Positions 7,209-15,047 are shown, counted from the stretch's first letter. The stretch is 28,630 bases of DNA from Alphaproteobacteria bacterium UBA998 (GCA_002291925.1 DBAY01000020.1:1-28630); one strand, 5' to 3'. Made by a program: numbers and translations. The notes: a model not told the origin generated them from the letters alone.

Positions 7209-7649
7209 CTAGCGCCGCTGGTTCGGCCCCCGCCCCTGCCCGCTCTTTAGCGGGCGGCGCTTGCGGGGCGCCCCGGTGCCCGGTGCCGCGCGCCAGCTGC
7301 AATTGCGCTCCAGGCAGGCGCGCACCATGCGGCGGACATATTCCGGCTCAAATCCGGCATGGTGGCAAACGGTGTAAAAATCCTGCGACGTCCCGCGCAG
7401 CCAGATCAGCGCTTCCTCACGCGCCTGGATGTTCTCCTTCTTGTGGCTCATGCAGGCCGCATCCATCAGCGCCTGCAATATCACCGCCCGCCAGACCCCG
7501 CGTTCGCCGCGCACCGGATCATAGGGTTCATGATCCGGCTCGATGGCGGCCGGGGATCGCCCGCCCCCGAGCGGCACGGCAGCCGGCTGGAACGCCAGCA
7601 GCGGCGCCGAGGGCGCAAAGGAAATAACCTGTTGGGCAGAACTGTTCAT
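7209..7649 (-). CDS. Hypothetical protein next to terminase, basic tail
   Basis: A 146-residue protein. Residues 1-45 are low-complexity; 51-116 form a compact helical core (GVWRAVILQALMDAACM, EEALIWLRGTSQDFYTVCHH, EPEYVRRMVRACLERN); 117-146 are a strongly basic Gly/Arg/Lys tail, suggesting nucleic-acid binding. I have an unsourced impression that WLRG..DFY.VC..AGF.PEYVR occurs in proteins near alphaproteobacterial prophage genes. The chosen ATG at 7649 has GGGAG six bases upstream, better than the longer frame. It is divergent from the terminase with about 300 bases between them. It may be a DNA-packaging or regulatory accessory protein. Confidence 0.65.
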   Translation of the reverse strand: MNSSAQQVISFAPSAPLLAFQPAAVPLGGGRSPAAIEPDHEPYDPVRGERGVWRAVILQALMDAACMSHKKENIQAREEALIWLRGTSQDFYTVCHHAGFEPEYVRRMVRACLERNCSWRAAPGTGAPRKRRPLKSGQGRGPNQRR

Positions 7650-7955
7650 GTCGGGCTCCCTTTGTATGTGCGGCCCATTTTCGGGCGGCGATGATGTTGG
7701 TGTCTCTCCAGACCGGGGTGGGCGCATCATGGCGCAACCTTTCTTATGATGTAAACAGATGTTTTCACTACTTATTGGTGCATTTCTTGCGGCTAACTGC
7801 GCCTGAATTCACTCTAGACGCCACTCTGGCGAATCGGCAGGGCGCTAGGAAGGGTAAAAAATCATCGCGCTGAAACAGCCGATTGCCTGCCGATTATCCA
7901 TACGATTGTACATGTGTCCCCTCCCGGCCGGACAAAGGGAGAACTACACTCAGGC
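7650..7955. other. Divergent intergenic region before the terminase
   Basis: About 300 bases between the minus-strand gene starting at 7649 and the terminase start at 7956. The middle (7745-7870) is AT-richer than the flanks. AAAGGGAGAAC lies 13-20 bases before the terminase ATG. No convincing promoter pair or gene is visible. Confidence 0.4.
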
Positions 7956-9374
7956 ATGAGTGATACCGACGTCCCCCCGTTTCCCACCCGCCGCGCCTTT
8001 GACGCGCTGCTGCGCCATGACCTCAGCGCCTTCATCGCGCGCACGTTTCACACGGTGAATCCCGGCACGCCGTATCTGCCGAACTGGCATATCCGCCTGA
8101 TCGCCGATTACCTGGAAGCCACGCGCCGCAGCGAGATTACGCGGCTGCTCATCAACATGCCCCCGCGCATGATGAAATCGCTCTGTGTCACGGTAGCCTG
8201 GCCAGCCTTCCTGCTCGGCCATGACCCGGCGGCACGCATCCTGGCCGCCAGCTATTCGCAGTATCTCGCGCTCAAGCATGCGCAGGATACGCGGCTGGTG
8301 GTCGGCAGCCCGTGGTTCGCGCGGGCTTTTCCCGCCTTCCGCATCGCGCCGGGGCAGAATGAGAAGCACAAATTCCTCACCACAAGGAACGGCTTCCGCT
8401 TCGCCACCTCCACCGGTGGCGCGGCCACCGGTGAGGGCGGCGATTTCCTCATCGTGGACGATCCGCTGAGCCCGCTGCAGGCTGCCTCGGCCACCCACCG
8501 CGAGCAGGCGCTGCGCTGGTTCGACCAGACCTTCTCCACCCGGCTGAACGACAAGAAACGCGGCCGCATCGTGGTGGTGATGCAGCGCCTGCACGCCGAA
8601 GACCTCAGCGGCCACCTGCTGGAGCGCGGCGGCTGGGAGCATCTCTGCCTGCCCGCGCAGGCGGAGCGGCCGCAACGTTTCTTCATCAACGGCCATTTTT
8701 ACGAACGCGGCGCGGGTGATTTGCTGCACCCCTCCCGCGAGGGACCGGACGAGCTGGCCCGCGCCGCGCGGGAGCTCGGCAGCTTCGGCTATGCCGCGCA
8801 ATACCAGCAGACACCCATGGCCGAGCAGGGGGGCATGATCGAGCCCGGCTGGCTCCGCCGCTACCGCGAGCCGCCGGACGCGGAAGGCACGCGCATCGTG
8901 CAGAGCTGGGACACCGCCATCAAGTCCGGCGCGGGGCATGATGCCAGCGCGTGCCTCACCTTCGGCGAGCGGGACGGCATGTTCTACCTGCTGGAGGCCT
9001 TCACCCTGCGCGCCGAATTCCCCGCCCTGCGCCGCGCGGTGCTGGCGCAGGCGGAAAAGTGGCAGCCGGAGGCGATCTTAATCGAGGACAAGGCCTCCGG
9101 CCAGTCGCTGCTGCAGGATCTGCGCAGCACCACGTCCCTGCCCGTCATCGGGCTGCTGCCCAAGGGCGACAAGCGTACGCGGCTGGCCGCCTGCTCCCCG
9201 CTGATCGAAGCCGGGCGGCTGCACCTGCCGCACCACGCCGCGTGGCTGGAAGCGTTCGAGCGCGAATTATTCGCCTTCCCCCACGCGCCGCATGACGATC
9301 AGGTGGATGCGCTCAGCCAATTCCTGCAGTGGCGGCGTGGGTCAGCAAGCATCCCTCGCCTGCGCTTCTTGTAG
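7956..9374 (+). CDS. Phage terminase large subunit
   Basis: The DNA-packaging motor and nuclease, 472 residues from the ATG at 7956 (a GTG 14 codons upstream is possible but lacks a ribosome site). ATPase domain: Walker-A-like NMPPRMMKS (67-75), ASYSQYLALKHAQ, Walker B DFLIVDDP (163-170) and a coupling-type VVVMQRLH. Nuclease domain: SWDTAIKSG (Asp319), LIEDKASGQ (Glu377) and HDDQVDALSQ (446-454). This matches the prophage terminases with PPR-type P-loop and a TIGR01630-like C-terminus rather than the classical RcGTA terminase. It points away from portal, protease and capsid, which is unusual. The frame is intact. Confidence 0.93.
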   Translation: MSDTDVPPFPTRRAFDALLRHDLSAFIARTFHTVNPGTPYLPNWHIRLIADYLEATRRSEITRLLINMPPRMMKSLCVTVAWPAFLLGHDPAARILAASYSQYLALKHAQDTRLVVGSPWFARAFPAFRIAPGQNEKHKFLTTRNGFRFATSTGGAATGEGGDFLIVDDPLSPLQAASATHREQALRWFDQTFSTRLNDKKRGRIVVVMQRLHAEDLSGHLLERGGWEHLCLPAQAERPQRFFINGHFYERGAGDLLHPSREGPDELARAARELGSFGYAAQYQQTPMAEQGGMIEPGWLRRYREPPDAEGTRIVQSWDTAIKSGAGHDASACLTFGERDGMFYLLEAFTLRAEFPALRRAVLAQAEKWQPEAILIEDKASGQSLLQDLRSTTSLPVIGLLPKGDKRTRLAACSPLIEAGRLHLPHHAAWLEAFERELFAFPHAPHDDQVDALSQFLQWRRGSASIPRLRFL

Positions 9375-9485
9375 CCTAAATGTGACAGCATTGTGACAAA
9401 CATTCTGTGAAATTAGATAAAAAATACACCTTTTATGTCAATAAAATCAATCATTTATTTCATCTCTATATGGCAAATAATTGAT

Positions 9486-9513
9486 TTGCAGCAGAGGAGT
9501 TTTTTGCTATTCT
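9486..9513 (+). promoter_or_regulatory. Candidate promoter of the Flp pilin gene
   Basis: TTGCAG (9486-9491), a 16-base spacer and TATTCT (9508-9513), inside an AT-rich 200-base stretch between the terminase and the pilin gene. Two short hairpins follow before the ATG (GCTGG/CCAGC at 9522-9536 and TGTG/CACA around 9545-9556). Confidence 0.35.
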
Positions 9514-9582
9514 AATTGTAGCTGGAGATACCAGCGTAACCTGGGTGTGTGAGCACATCCCCTTTATTGACGGAGTAAAGTC

Positions 9583-9753
9583 ATGAAAAAGTTTGCATCC
9601 TTCCTGAACGACGAGTCTGGCGCGACCGCTATCGAATACGGCCTCATCGCCGCCCTGATCGCTGTGGTGATCATTGCTGCGGTGCGCACCATCGGCACCA
9701 ACCTGAATACCACTTTCACCAACATTGGCAGCAACCTGAACACTGCCAATTAA
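9583..9753 (+). CDS. flp: Flp/Fap-type pilin subunit
   Basis: Encodes a 56-residue prepilin that starts MKKFASFLNDESGATAIEYG. It has the type IVb features: a short charged leader, Gly13 before ATAIEYG with Glu five residues after the cleavage point, then a hydrophobic helix (about 19-36), and a short polar, Asn/Thr-rich end. A Tad-system prepilin peptidase would cut after Gly13. The ribosome site is GGAG, seven bases before the ATG. A strong terminator follows at once, so it is a single-gene unit. No tad or cpa genes are in the window, so secretion must rely on a locus elsewhere. Confidence 0.93.
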   Translation: MKKFASFLNDESGATAIEYGLIAALIAVVIIAAVRTIGTNLNTTFTNIGSNLNTAN

Positions 9754-9769
9754 ACCGTTTCGTACACTT

Positions 9770-9802
9770 AAAAGCCGCTCTCACCATGAGAGCGGCTTTT
9801 TT
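9770..9802 (+). terminator. Terminator of the Flp pilin gene
   Basis: The arms AAAGCCGCTCTC and GAGAGCGGCTTT, with a 5-base loop, are followed by TTTTTT. Confidence 0.9.
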
Positions 9803-9886
9803 GTGTTTGTATCATAGGAATTCACAAAAGTTTCATACTCTGGAAAGCAGACGGTGCCTATAATTGACTCAATTTAGGACAATACA

Positions 9887-10534
9887 ATGCCACTTAACTC
9901 TACGTGTTTTGAAGCTTTGCCAAAGGCCGCCGGGCCTGTAACCGCTACCCACAACGTCATTTGCGCAATCCCATTGGATTTGCCGCTTTCACGCCATGTT
10001 CGCCATGCCCTTCGCAACGAGCCGGTCCCCGAACCTGGCTCGCCGGAGATGGCACAGCAGCAGGAAAATGACGGAAACATGGATGAGGCGTGGAATCAGG
10101 CAGCCTCCAAAGCGGAAAAAGACGGCAAGCTCTGCTCGGAAGCGATAGAGAAGCAGCTGAAGGAGGCCGCCGCCCACGCCATTGCCACCATCCTTTCTGG
10201 CGGCATGCAGAAATCCACCGACCCTGCTATCGTGCGCGCCTTGGTGCGCGAGGTCATGCAGGAAATCCAGTTCCTGCGCGGCCAACCGCACAAGAGCGCG
10301 GCACATCTGAATGGCAAATTAGAATTTGTGCAGAAGAATGCTCTCAAGCGCCGTGATCAGCTCGTTGGCTACCATAACCGCAAAGCCGAGCAGGTCGAGG
10401 AAACCAAGCGTCACGCAGGTCTCGGCATGGTGTTGGGACTCCACGAAAACTCTTCAGTCATGCAGGATAACGACGCTTGGCTGAGCCAGATTCGTGACCC
10501 TGAGCATGCCTTCCATACGCATCACACGCACTGA
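9887..10534 (+). CDS. Hypothetical protein with His-rich C-terminus
   Basis: A 215-residue protein I do not recognise. The first 60 residues look unstructured and Pro-rich; 65-190 are mostly charged helices (EAIEKQLKEAAAHAIATIL, VRALVREVMQEIQFLRG, RRDQLVGYHNRKAEQVEE); the last residues are HAFHTHHTH, which could bind metal. No membrane segment or signal peptide. AGGA precedes the ATG at 9887. It stands alone between the pilin terminator and the next gene. Charged helical body and polar N-terminus are shared in style, not clearly in sequence, with the orphan protein at 16595-17392. Confidence 0.7.
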   Translation: MPLNSTCFEALPKAAGPVTATHNVICAIPLDLPLSRHVRHALRNEPVPEPGSPEMAQQQENDGNMDEAWNQAASKAEKDGKLCSEAIEKQLKEAAAHAIATILSGGMQKSTDPAIVRALVREVMQEIQFLRGQPHKSAAHLNGKLEFVQKNALKRRDQLVGYHNRKAEQVEETKRHAGLGMVLGLHENSSVMQDNDAWLSQIRDPEHAFHTHHTH

Positions 10535-10598
10535 TTGCCACGTTTTTGCCGCAGATGATTGAATTCCCCCGCGAATCCTCATCAATCACCCCGTTTTC

Positions 10599-10627
10599 TT
10601 GACGGCACCGCTTCTGCCATTTAGGCT
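10599..10627 (+). promoter_or_regulatory. Candidate promoter of the 90-residue protein gene
   Basis: TTGACG (10599-10604), a 17-base spacer and TAGGCT (10622-10627). The -35 is good and the -10 weak. The start codon at 10654 lies about 20 bases beyond the expected transcription start, with no Shine-Dalgarno. Confidence 0.35.
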
Positions 10628-10653
10628 TTACCCATTAACTTGCCATTGCTGCC

Positions 10654-10926
10654 ATGGACGATTCCAAACGCTCCTTTGTCGATAAGCTGATTGCCCAGAA
10701 AGGCCACTTGGTCCACAAGCTCAAGGCCAAGGACTCCACGGGTCGCTGGGCCTATTATTTCGTGCTGGTGGAGGCCCCGCGCGAGCAGGCCTTCATGGAA
10801 GCGCTAAAGTCGCAGGAATCTATCGACCTCGAGGATTACGGCAAGGTCATCGCTTCCTGCTACGGCGAGGAACCCAACGCGCAGGTGAAGCAACTGCTGA
10901 AGGAAAAATACGGGTTCGAAGTGTAA
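10654..10926 (+). CDS. Small conserved-looking hypothetical protein
   Basis: A 90-residue, soluble, mixed helix/strand protein. It has a basic N-terminus (KRSFVDKLIAQKGHLVHKLK), a hydrophobic strand (WAYYFVLVEAP), and a tail with DLEDYGKVIASCYGEEPNAQ ending LKEKYGFEV. The single Cys lies in the SCYGEEP stretch. The regular, full codon use and compact fold suggest a conserved housekeeping-type protein, but I cannot name a family. It reads in the same direction as dapE, with a 78-base gap that includes a hairpin. Confidence 0.75.
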   Translation: MDDSKRSFVDKLIAQKGHLVHKLKAKDSTGRWAYYFVLVEAPREQAFMEALKSQESIDLEDYGKVIASCYGEEPNAQVKQLLKEKYGFEV

Positions 10927-10977
10927 ACCTGTTCATTCCTCTTTCGAAATCAAACGCTCACGCATAAAGTTTCTGAG

Positions 10978-10997
10978 ATTCCCACTTTCATGGGAAT
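10978..10997. repeat. Hairpin over the dapE translation start region
   Basis: ATTCCCA (10978-10984) and TGGGAAT (10991-10997) are exact arms around a 6-base loop. The GGGA that could serve as the ribosome site for the ATG at 11005 is inside the right arm. The sequence resembles half of a GTCATTCC-type repeat. Confidence 0.5.
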
Positions 10998-11004
10998 ACC
11001 AAGC

Positions 11005-12168
11005 ATGTATAAAGCGCTCATGCTGACCGATCCCCTCCCCTTGGCCCAGGCCCTGATCCGCGAACCGAGCGTGACGCCGCTTTCGGCGGGCTGTTTCCTG
11101 TTTCTGCAGGAATGGCTGGAGCAGCTTGGCTTCACCGTCTGGCGCAAGGTGTTCGAGGAGGCCGGGCATCCTGCCACCGAGAACCTCTATGCCCGCCGCG
11201 CCGGGCGCGGGCCCAATCTCTGCTTTGCCGGGCATAGCGACGTGGTGCCGCCGGGCGATGCGTCGAAATGGTCGCACCCACCCTTCGAGCCGGTCATTAA
11301 GGAGGGCTATCTCTACGGCCGCGGCGCGGAGGATATGAAAGGGGCCATCGCCTGCATGGTGGCGGGTGTGGCGCGGTTTCTGGAGCATCACCCGGACGAG
11401 GCGCCGACCCTTAGCTTTCTTCTAACCGCCGATGAGGAGGGCGACGCCGTCAACGGCACGAAGAAAGCGCTGCACTGGCTGACGGAAGAGCTGGGCGAGC
11501 GGATCGATTACTGCCTCGTCGGCGAGCCCACGAACCCGACTTATCTTGGCGAAATGGCAAAGATCGGCCGCCGTGGGTCATTGCTGGCCAAACTGACCGT
11601 ACGGGGCCGCCAGGGCCACGTGGCTTATCCGCACCTGGCCGATAACCCCATCACCCGCTTAGTGGCGATGCTGCACGCGCTGAAGGAAAAGCCCATTGAT
11701 GCTGGCAATGCGTGGTTCCCGCCAAGCAATCTGGAAATGACCTCCATCGACGCCGCCAACCCGACGCATAACCTGATCCCGGCAACGGCCACGGCGCATT
11801 TCAACATCCGCTTCAATGACGGCTTCACCGGCGCACAGATGCAGGAATGGGTCCGCAAACGCTGCGAGGCGTTGGGCGGCGCGTATGAGCTCTCCATGCG
11901 CGTCTCCGGCGAATCCTTCCTCTCCCCGCCCGGGCCTTTAAGCGAGGCCTTGGTGCGCGCCTGCGAGGCGATCACCGGCCACACCCCGGCCCTCTCCACC
12001 ACCGGCGGTACGTCAGACGCCCGCTTCATCCGCGAATACTGCCCCGTCATCGAATTCGGCACCACCGGCTTCACGCCGCACCAGGTGAACGAGCGCGTCG
12101 AAGTCGCCGTGCTGGAGCAGCTGACGGACGTCTATGCGCGATTTATTGGGGAGATGACAGCAAGTTAA
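11005..12168 (+). CDS. dapE: Succinyl-diaminopimelate desuccinylase
   Basis: Cleaves N-succinyl-LL-diaminopimelate to LL-diaminopimelate and succinate, for lysine and peptidoglycan synthesis; a cytosolic di-zinc M20-family enzyme. From the ATG at 11005 it has 387 residues, a normal length. Metal-site motifs are FAGHSDVVPPGD, YGRGAEDMKGA and LTADEEGDA (catalytic Glu pair); the dimerisation domain carries GRRGSLLAKLTVRGRQGHVA and a C-terminal metal ligand lies in TTGFTPHQVNE. An ATG at 10990 is in frame but has no ribosome site, and one at 11020 is also possible. dapE is followed by argD with a repeat between. Confidence 0.95.
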   Translation: MYKALMLTDPLPLAQALIREPSVTPLSAGCFLFLQEWLEQLGFTVWRKVFEEAGHPATENLYARRAGRGPNLCFAGHSDVVPPGDASKWSHPPFEPVIKEGYLYGRGAEDMKGAIACMVAGVARFLEHHPDEAPTLSFLLTADEEGDAVNGTKKALHWLTEELGERIDYCLVGEPTNPTYLGEMAKIGRRGSLLAKLTVRGRQGHVAYPHLADNPITRLVAMLHALKEKPIDAGNAWFPPSNLEMTSIDAANPTHNLIPATATAHFNIRFNDGFTGAQMQEWVRKRCEALGGAYELSMRVSGESFLSPPGPLSEALVRACEAITGHTPALSTTGGTSDARFIREYCPVIEFGTTGFTPHQVNERVEVAVLEQLTDVYARFIGEMTAS

Positions 12169-12193
12169 AGCAGCCAAGCCTGCTTTGTGACTT

Positions 12194-12277
12194 GTCATCC
12201 TGCGAGGCGAAGCCTGCGCAGAATCTCCCTCGTGACGCGGTGAGATTCCGGGCACGCTTCGCGTCCCGGAATGACGC
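12194..12277. repeat. GTCAT-ended palindromic repeat, CGCAG type
   Basis: Begins GTCATCCTGCGAGGCGAAGC and ends GCGTCCCGGAATGACG. It is nearly the same as 3751-3837 and is inverted relative to 19181-19264. It sits between dapE and argD. Confidence 0.85.
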
Positions 12278-12296
12278 GAAAAATAAGCCTAATCCA

Positions 12297-12325
12297 TTGC
12301 CCGAATCCCCTTGGGGCGCTATACC
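12297..12325 (+). promoter_or_regulatory. Candidate argD promoter, leaderless type
   Basis: TTGCCC (12297-12302), a 17-base spacer and TATACC (12320-12325). The -10 box ends six bases before the argD ATG, so the message would begin at the start codon. Confidence 0.45.
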
Positions 12326-12331
12326 GCGCGC

Positions 12332-13531
12332 ATGGAAACTTCGCCGCTTCTCAACGTCTACCGCCGCTCCGATGTCGTCATGGCGCGGGGGGAGGGCGTG
12401 TATCTGTATGATGACGCGGGCAAGCGCTATCTGGATTTCGCGGCGGGCATTGCCACCAATGCGCTCGGGCATGCGCATCCGGCGCTGGTCAAGGCGCTGC
12501 AGGCGCAGGCGGCGACGCTGTGGCATTGCTCCAACGCCTACCACACCCCGCCGCTCGATGATTTCGCCGCCGCGCTGACGCAGGCAAGCGGCTTCGACAA
12601 GGTGTTCTTCGGCTCCTCTGGCACAGAGGCGGTGGAGGCGGCGCTGAAGATCCTCCGCCGTTACCAGTACATGCGCGGTGAGACGAAGCGCACGCGCTTC
12701 ATCGTGGCGGAAGGCGGTTTCCACGGGCGCACGATGGGTGCGCTCTCCGCCTGCGGCCACGCCAGGAGCCGCGAGGGATTCGAGCCGCTCGTGCCGGGCT
12801 TCGACGTGGTGCCGTTCAACGACATCGCGGCGCTGGAAGCGGCCATCACGCCAGAAACCGCGGCCATCTTCGTGGAAACCATCCAGGGCGAAGGCGGCGT
12901 GCGTGCGCACTCGCCGGAATATCTGCAGGCCGCCCGCCGCCTCGCCGATGCGCATGGCCTACTGCTGGCGCTTGATGAAATCCAGTGCGGCTATGGGCGC
13001 ACGGGCACGCTGTTTGCGTTCGAGACGATGGGCGTGCGGCCCGACCTCGTCACCGTCGGCAAGGGCATCGGCAATGGCTTCCCGCTGGCCGCCGTGCTGA
13101 TGACGGAGCGCGCCGCCTCCGGCATGACGCCGGGCAGCCACGGCTCCACCTACGGCTCCAACCCGCTGGCGATGGCGGTCGGCGGCGCGGTGTTGGGCAT
13201 CCTCACCGCGCCCGGATTTCTGGCAGAGGTGCGCCGCATCGGGGCGCATCTGCAGGCGGAGCTGCAATCCCTCGCCCATGATTTCCCGCACCTCTACGCC
13301 GAGGTGCGCGGCACCGGCCTGATGCTCGGGCTGCACCTGCAGCCGGGCGTCGACAAGTACGCCCTCGCCACGCGCCTGCGCGAATCGGGCCTGCTCGTCA
13401 CCCCCGCCGTGACGGAAGTGTTGCGCATCGTGCCCCCGCTGATTATCGATGAAACAAAAATAGCAAAGGCCATGCGTATATTACGCATGGCCTCGAATAA
13501 AAATGCAAATAAGTTACATTCTACCACTTAA
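12332..13531 (+). CDS. argD: Acetylornithine aminotransferase
   Basis: PLP enzyme of arginine synthesis that interconverts N-acetylornithine and N-acetylglutamate semialdehyde; often also serves in lysine synthesis as the succinyl-DAP aminotransferase, which suits its place after dapE. 399 residues from the ATG at 12332. Motifs: GSSGTEA (94-100), GGFHGRTMGALS (128-139), DEIQCGYGRTG (215-225) and the PLP lysine in VGKGIGNG (Lys244). The catalytic part ends with LRIVPPLIIDE. The last 14 residues (MASNKNANKLHSTT) come from AT-rich sequence and look like a replaced tail. The final 18 bases overlap the convergent gene at 13514. A 25-bp palindrome lies in the 3' end. Confidence 0.95.
   Translation: METSPLLNVYRRSDVVMARGEGVYLYDDAGKRYLDFAAGIATNALGHAHPALVKALQAQAATLWHCSNAYHTPPLDDFAAALTQASGFDKVFFGSSGTEAVEAALKILRRYQYMRGETKRTRFIVAEGGFHGRTMGALSACGHARSREGFEPLVPGFDVVPFNDIAALEAAITPETAAIFVETIQGEGGVRAHSPEYLQAARRLADAHGLLLALDEIQCGYGRTGTLFAFETMGVRPDLVTVGKGIGNGFPLAAVLMTERAASGMTPGSHGSTYGSNPLAMAVGGAVLGILTAPGFLAEVRRIGAHLQAELQSLAHDFPHLYAEVRGTGLMLGLHLQPGVDKYALATRLRESGLLVTPAVTEVLRIVPPLIIDETKIAKAMRILRMASNKNANKLHSTT
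13468..13492. other. Perfect 25-bp palindrome inside the argD 3' end
   Basis: GGCCATGCGTA (13468-13478) and TACGCATGGCC (13482-13492) are exact reverse complements around TAT. The stretch is coding for argD (AMRILRMA) and marks the point where GC-rich sequence gives way to AT-rich sequence. It could be a transcription-stop hairpin, a protein-binding site or an insertion scar. Confidence 0.7.
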
Positions 13532-13849
13532 GAAGCGAGGACGCTCAGGAACGACACCGTTAGGCGTTTGCGGAGTTGGGAGAAAATCGTATCCGGCTCC
13601 ATCTTGCTCCATGCAGGCATCAAAAACTTTATTATGAATGTGTGCTGCTGCCATACCACCACCCAGCCTTTCAGGATAAGGAGAAATAGCAACACCTCCA
13701 CTTGTTGAACCGGCATTTGCTCCATCAACATCGTTACGGTTCACAAGCCCTCTGTAAGCTTCGTGATAAAACTGGCGGGCAGCATTCATGCAGCGCTGGA
13801 TTACATTAGGCTGAGTTACACTTACGTTGGTTCTATTCATCTCAGACAT
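13514..13849 (-). CDS. Hypothetical AT-rich orphan protein between argD and argF
   Basis: A 111-residue protein of no recognised family. Residues about 8-38 could form a helix (VIQRCMNAARQFYHEAYRGL); the rest is Gly- and Pro-rich with GGVAISPYPERLGGGMAAA and ends PERPRFLSGRM. A clear GGAG lies nine bases before the ATG at 13849. The stop overlaps the end of argD tail to tail. The gene and its 200-base upstream region (13850-14049) are much more AT-rich than the arg genes and separate two genes that are commonly adjacent, so it looks inserted. Confidence 0.7.
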   Translation of the reverse strand: MSEMNRTNVSVTQPNVIQRCMNAARQFYHEAYRGLVNRNDVDGANAGSTSGGVAISPYPERLGGGMAAAHIHNKVFDACMEQDGAGYDFLPTPQTPNGVVPERPRFLSGRM

Positions 13850-14049
13850 CTCTAAAACTCCTAATCACAAGGTTGAAATTATTAAATTGGCAAGGGCTAA
13901 ATAAGCAAAACCAAATGAAAAGATAAAGTTAAAGAATTATTAATTATAGTTAAATCTTTTGATTTTTTTCTTGACGCTTTTAAAATTTTGATGTGAACGC
14001 CGTTTGTTATCAGTTTTTCTATGCATAAAGTTTGCTACAAAAAATTCAT
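13850..14049. other. AT-rich spacer before argF
   Basis: Two hundred bases of very AT-rich DNA between the divergent starts of the 13514 gene and argF. A TATAAT can be read on the minus strand (13946-13951), but without a convincing -35. TTGACG on the plus strand at about 13972 has no matching -10. Nothing else is recognisable. Confidence 0.4.
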
Positions 14050-14961
14050 ATGCCCCCCCTGCGCCATTTTATTGATCTGAAGGACATCGACGCCATGACG
14101 CTGCGCGCGATGATCGACATGGCGCGCGAGATGAAGGCGGCGCGGCGCGAGCGGCGGCCGCATCCGATGCTGACGGGCCGCAAGCTGGCGATGATTTTCG
14201 AGCGCAACTCCACGCGCACCCGCGTCTCCTTCGAAGCGGGCATGCACGAGATGGGCGGGCAGGCCATCAACCTCACCGCCTCCGACCTGCAGCTCGGGCG
14301 CGGCGAGAGCGTGGCCGACACGGCCCGCGTGCTGTCGCGCTATGTGGACGCCATCATGATGCGCGGCGATCACCAGAAAGTCGCCGAGCTGGCCGAGTTC
14401 GCCACCGTGCCCGTCATCAACGGCCTCACCGAGCGCGTGCATCCCTGCCAGCTGATGGCCGATGTGCTGACCTTCGAGGAGCATCGCGGCCCCATCCGCG
14501 GTGCGGTCATCGCGTGGATCGGGGATGGCAACAATGTCGCGAATTCATGGATCACTGCGGCGGTGAAATTCGGCTTCACCCTGCGCCTCGCCTGTCCGCC
14601 GGAGCTGGCGCCCTCGCCGGATTACCTCGCCTACGCCCGCGCCCACAACGCGAGCGTGTACCTCACCGACAACCCGCGCGAAGCCGTCGCGGGGGCGGAC
14701 GCGGTGACGACCGATACGTGGGTCTCCATGGGCAACGAGAATTCCGAGACGCGCCGCCGCCTGCTGACGCCCTTCCAGGTGGATGCGAAGCTGATGGCCG
14801 AAGCCAAGCGCGAGGCGATTTTCCTGCATTGCCTGCCCGCCCATCGCGGCGAGGAAGTCACCGCCGACATCATCGACGGCCCGCACTCCGTGGTGTGGGA
14901 CGAAGCCGAAAACCGCATGCACGTGCAGAAAGCCATCCTGCACTGGTGCGTGGGGAATTAG
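14050..14961 (+). CDS. argF: Ornithine carbamoyltransferase
   Basis: Makes citrulline from ornithine and carbamoyl phosphate in arginine synthesis; a cytosolic trimer. From the ATG at 14050 it has 303 residues, normal for the family (a TTG six codons upstream is less likely). Motifs: carbamoyl-phosphate loop FERNSTRTR (50-58), MMRGDHQ, HPCQLMADVLT, the ornithine-side region WVSMGNE and HCLPAHRG (260-267). No Shine-Dalgarno is seen before the ATG. A decayed copy of its last ~65 bases lies 1.56 kb downstream at 16525-16588, so the gene has been split from its original downstream neighbour by inserted DNA. Confidence 0.95.
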   Translation: MPPLRHFIDLKDIDAMTLRAMIDMAREMKAARRERRPHPMLTGRKLAMIFERNSTRTRVSFEAGMHEMGGQAINLTASDLQLGRGESVADTARVLSRYVDAIMMRGDHQKVAELAEFATVPVINGLTERVHPCQLMADVLTFEEHRGPIRGAVIAWIGDGNNVANSWITAAVKFGFTLRLACPPELAPSPDYLAYARAHNASVYLTDNPREAVAGADAVTTDTWVSMGNENSETRRRLLTPFQVDAKLMAEAKREAIFLHCLPAHRGEEVTADIIDGPHSVVWDEAENRMHVQKAILHWCVGN

Positions 14962-15023
14962 CGCTTATGCCTCTCAAAGCATAACCCCTTAGTAATTATT
15001 TGTTTTCCAGCACACCATAAACT

Positions 15024-15047
15024 TTAATAAGCCAGATGGCTTGTTAA
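15024..15047. other. 24-bp near-palindrome downstream of argF
   Basis: TTAATAAGCCA and TGGCTTGTTAA form 11-bp arms with one T-G mismatch around a 2-base centre. It lies between argF and the start of the inserted NTAN1-like gene, and could be a regulator-binding site or a weak terminator. Confidence 0.45.

Noticed and set aside
7950..8939. 329-residue minus-strand frame opposite the terminase
   Set aside because: Antisense shadow of the terminase, whose ATPase and nuclease motifs are intact.
558..9374. A complete RcGTA-type gene transfer agent cluster
   Set aside because: Tail, connector and baseplate genes are missing, the terminase has a different P-loop type and opposite direction, and the portal is interrupted.
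13971..14049. argF promoter with TTGACG
   Set aside because: No acceptable -10 box lies 16-18 bases downstream.
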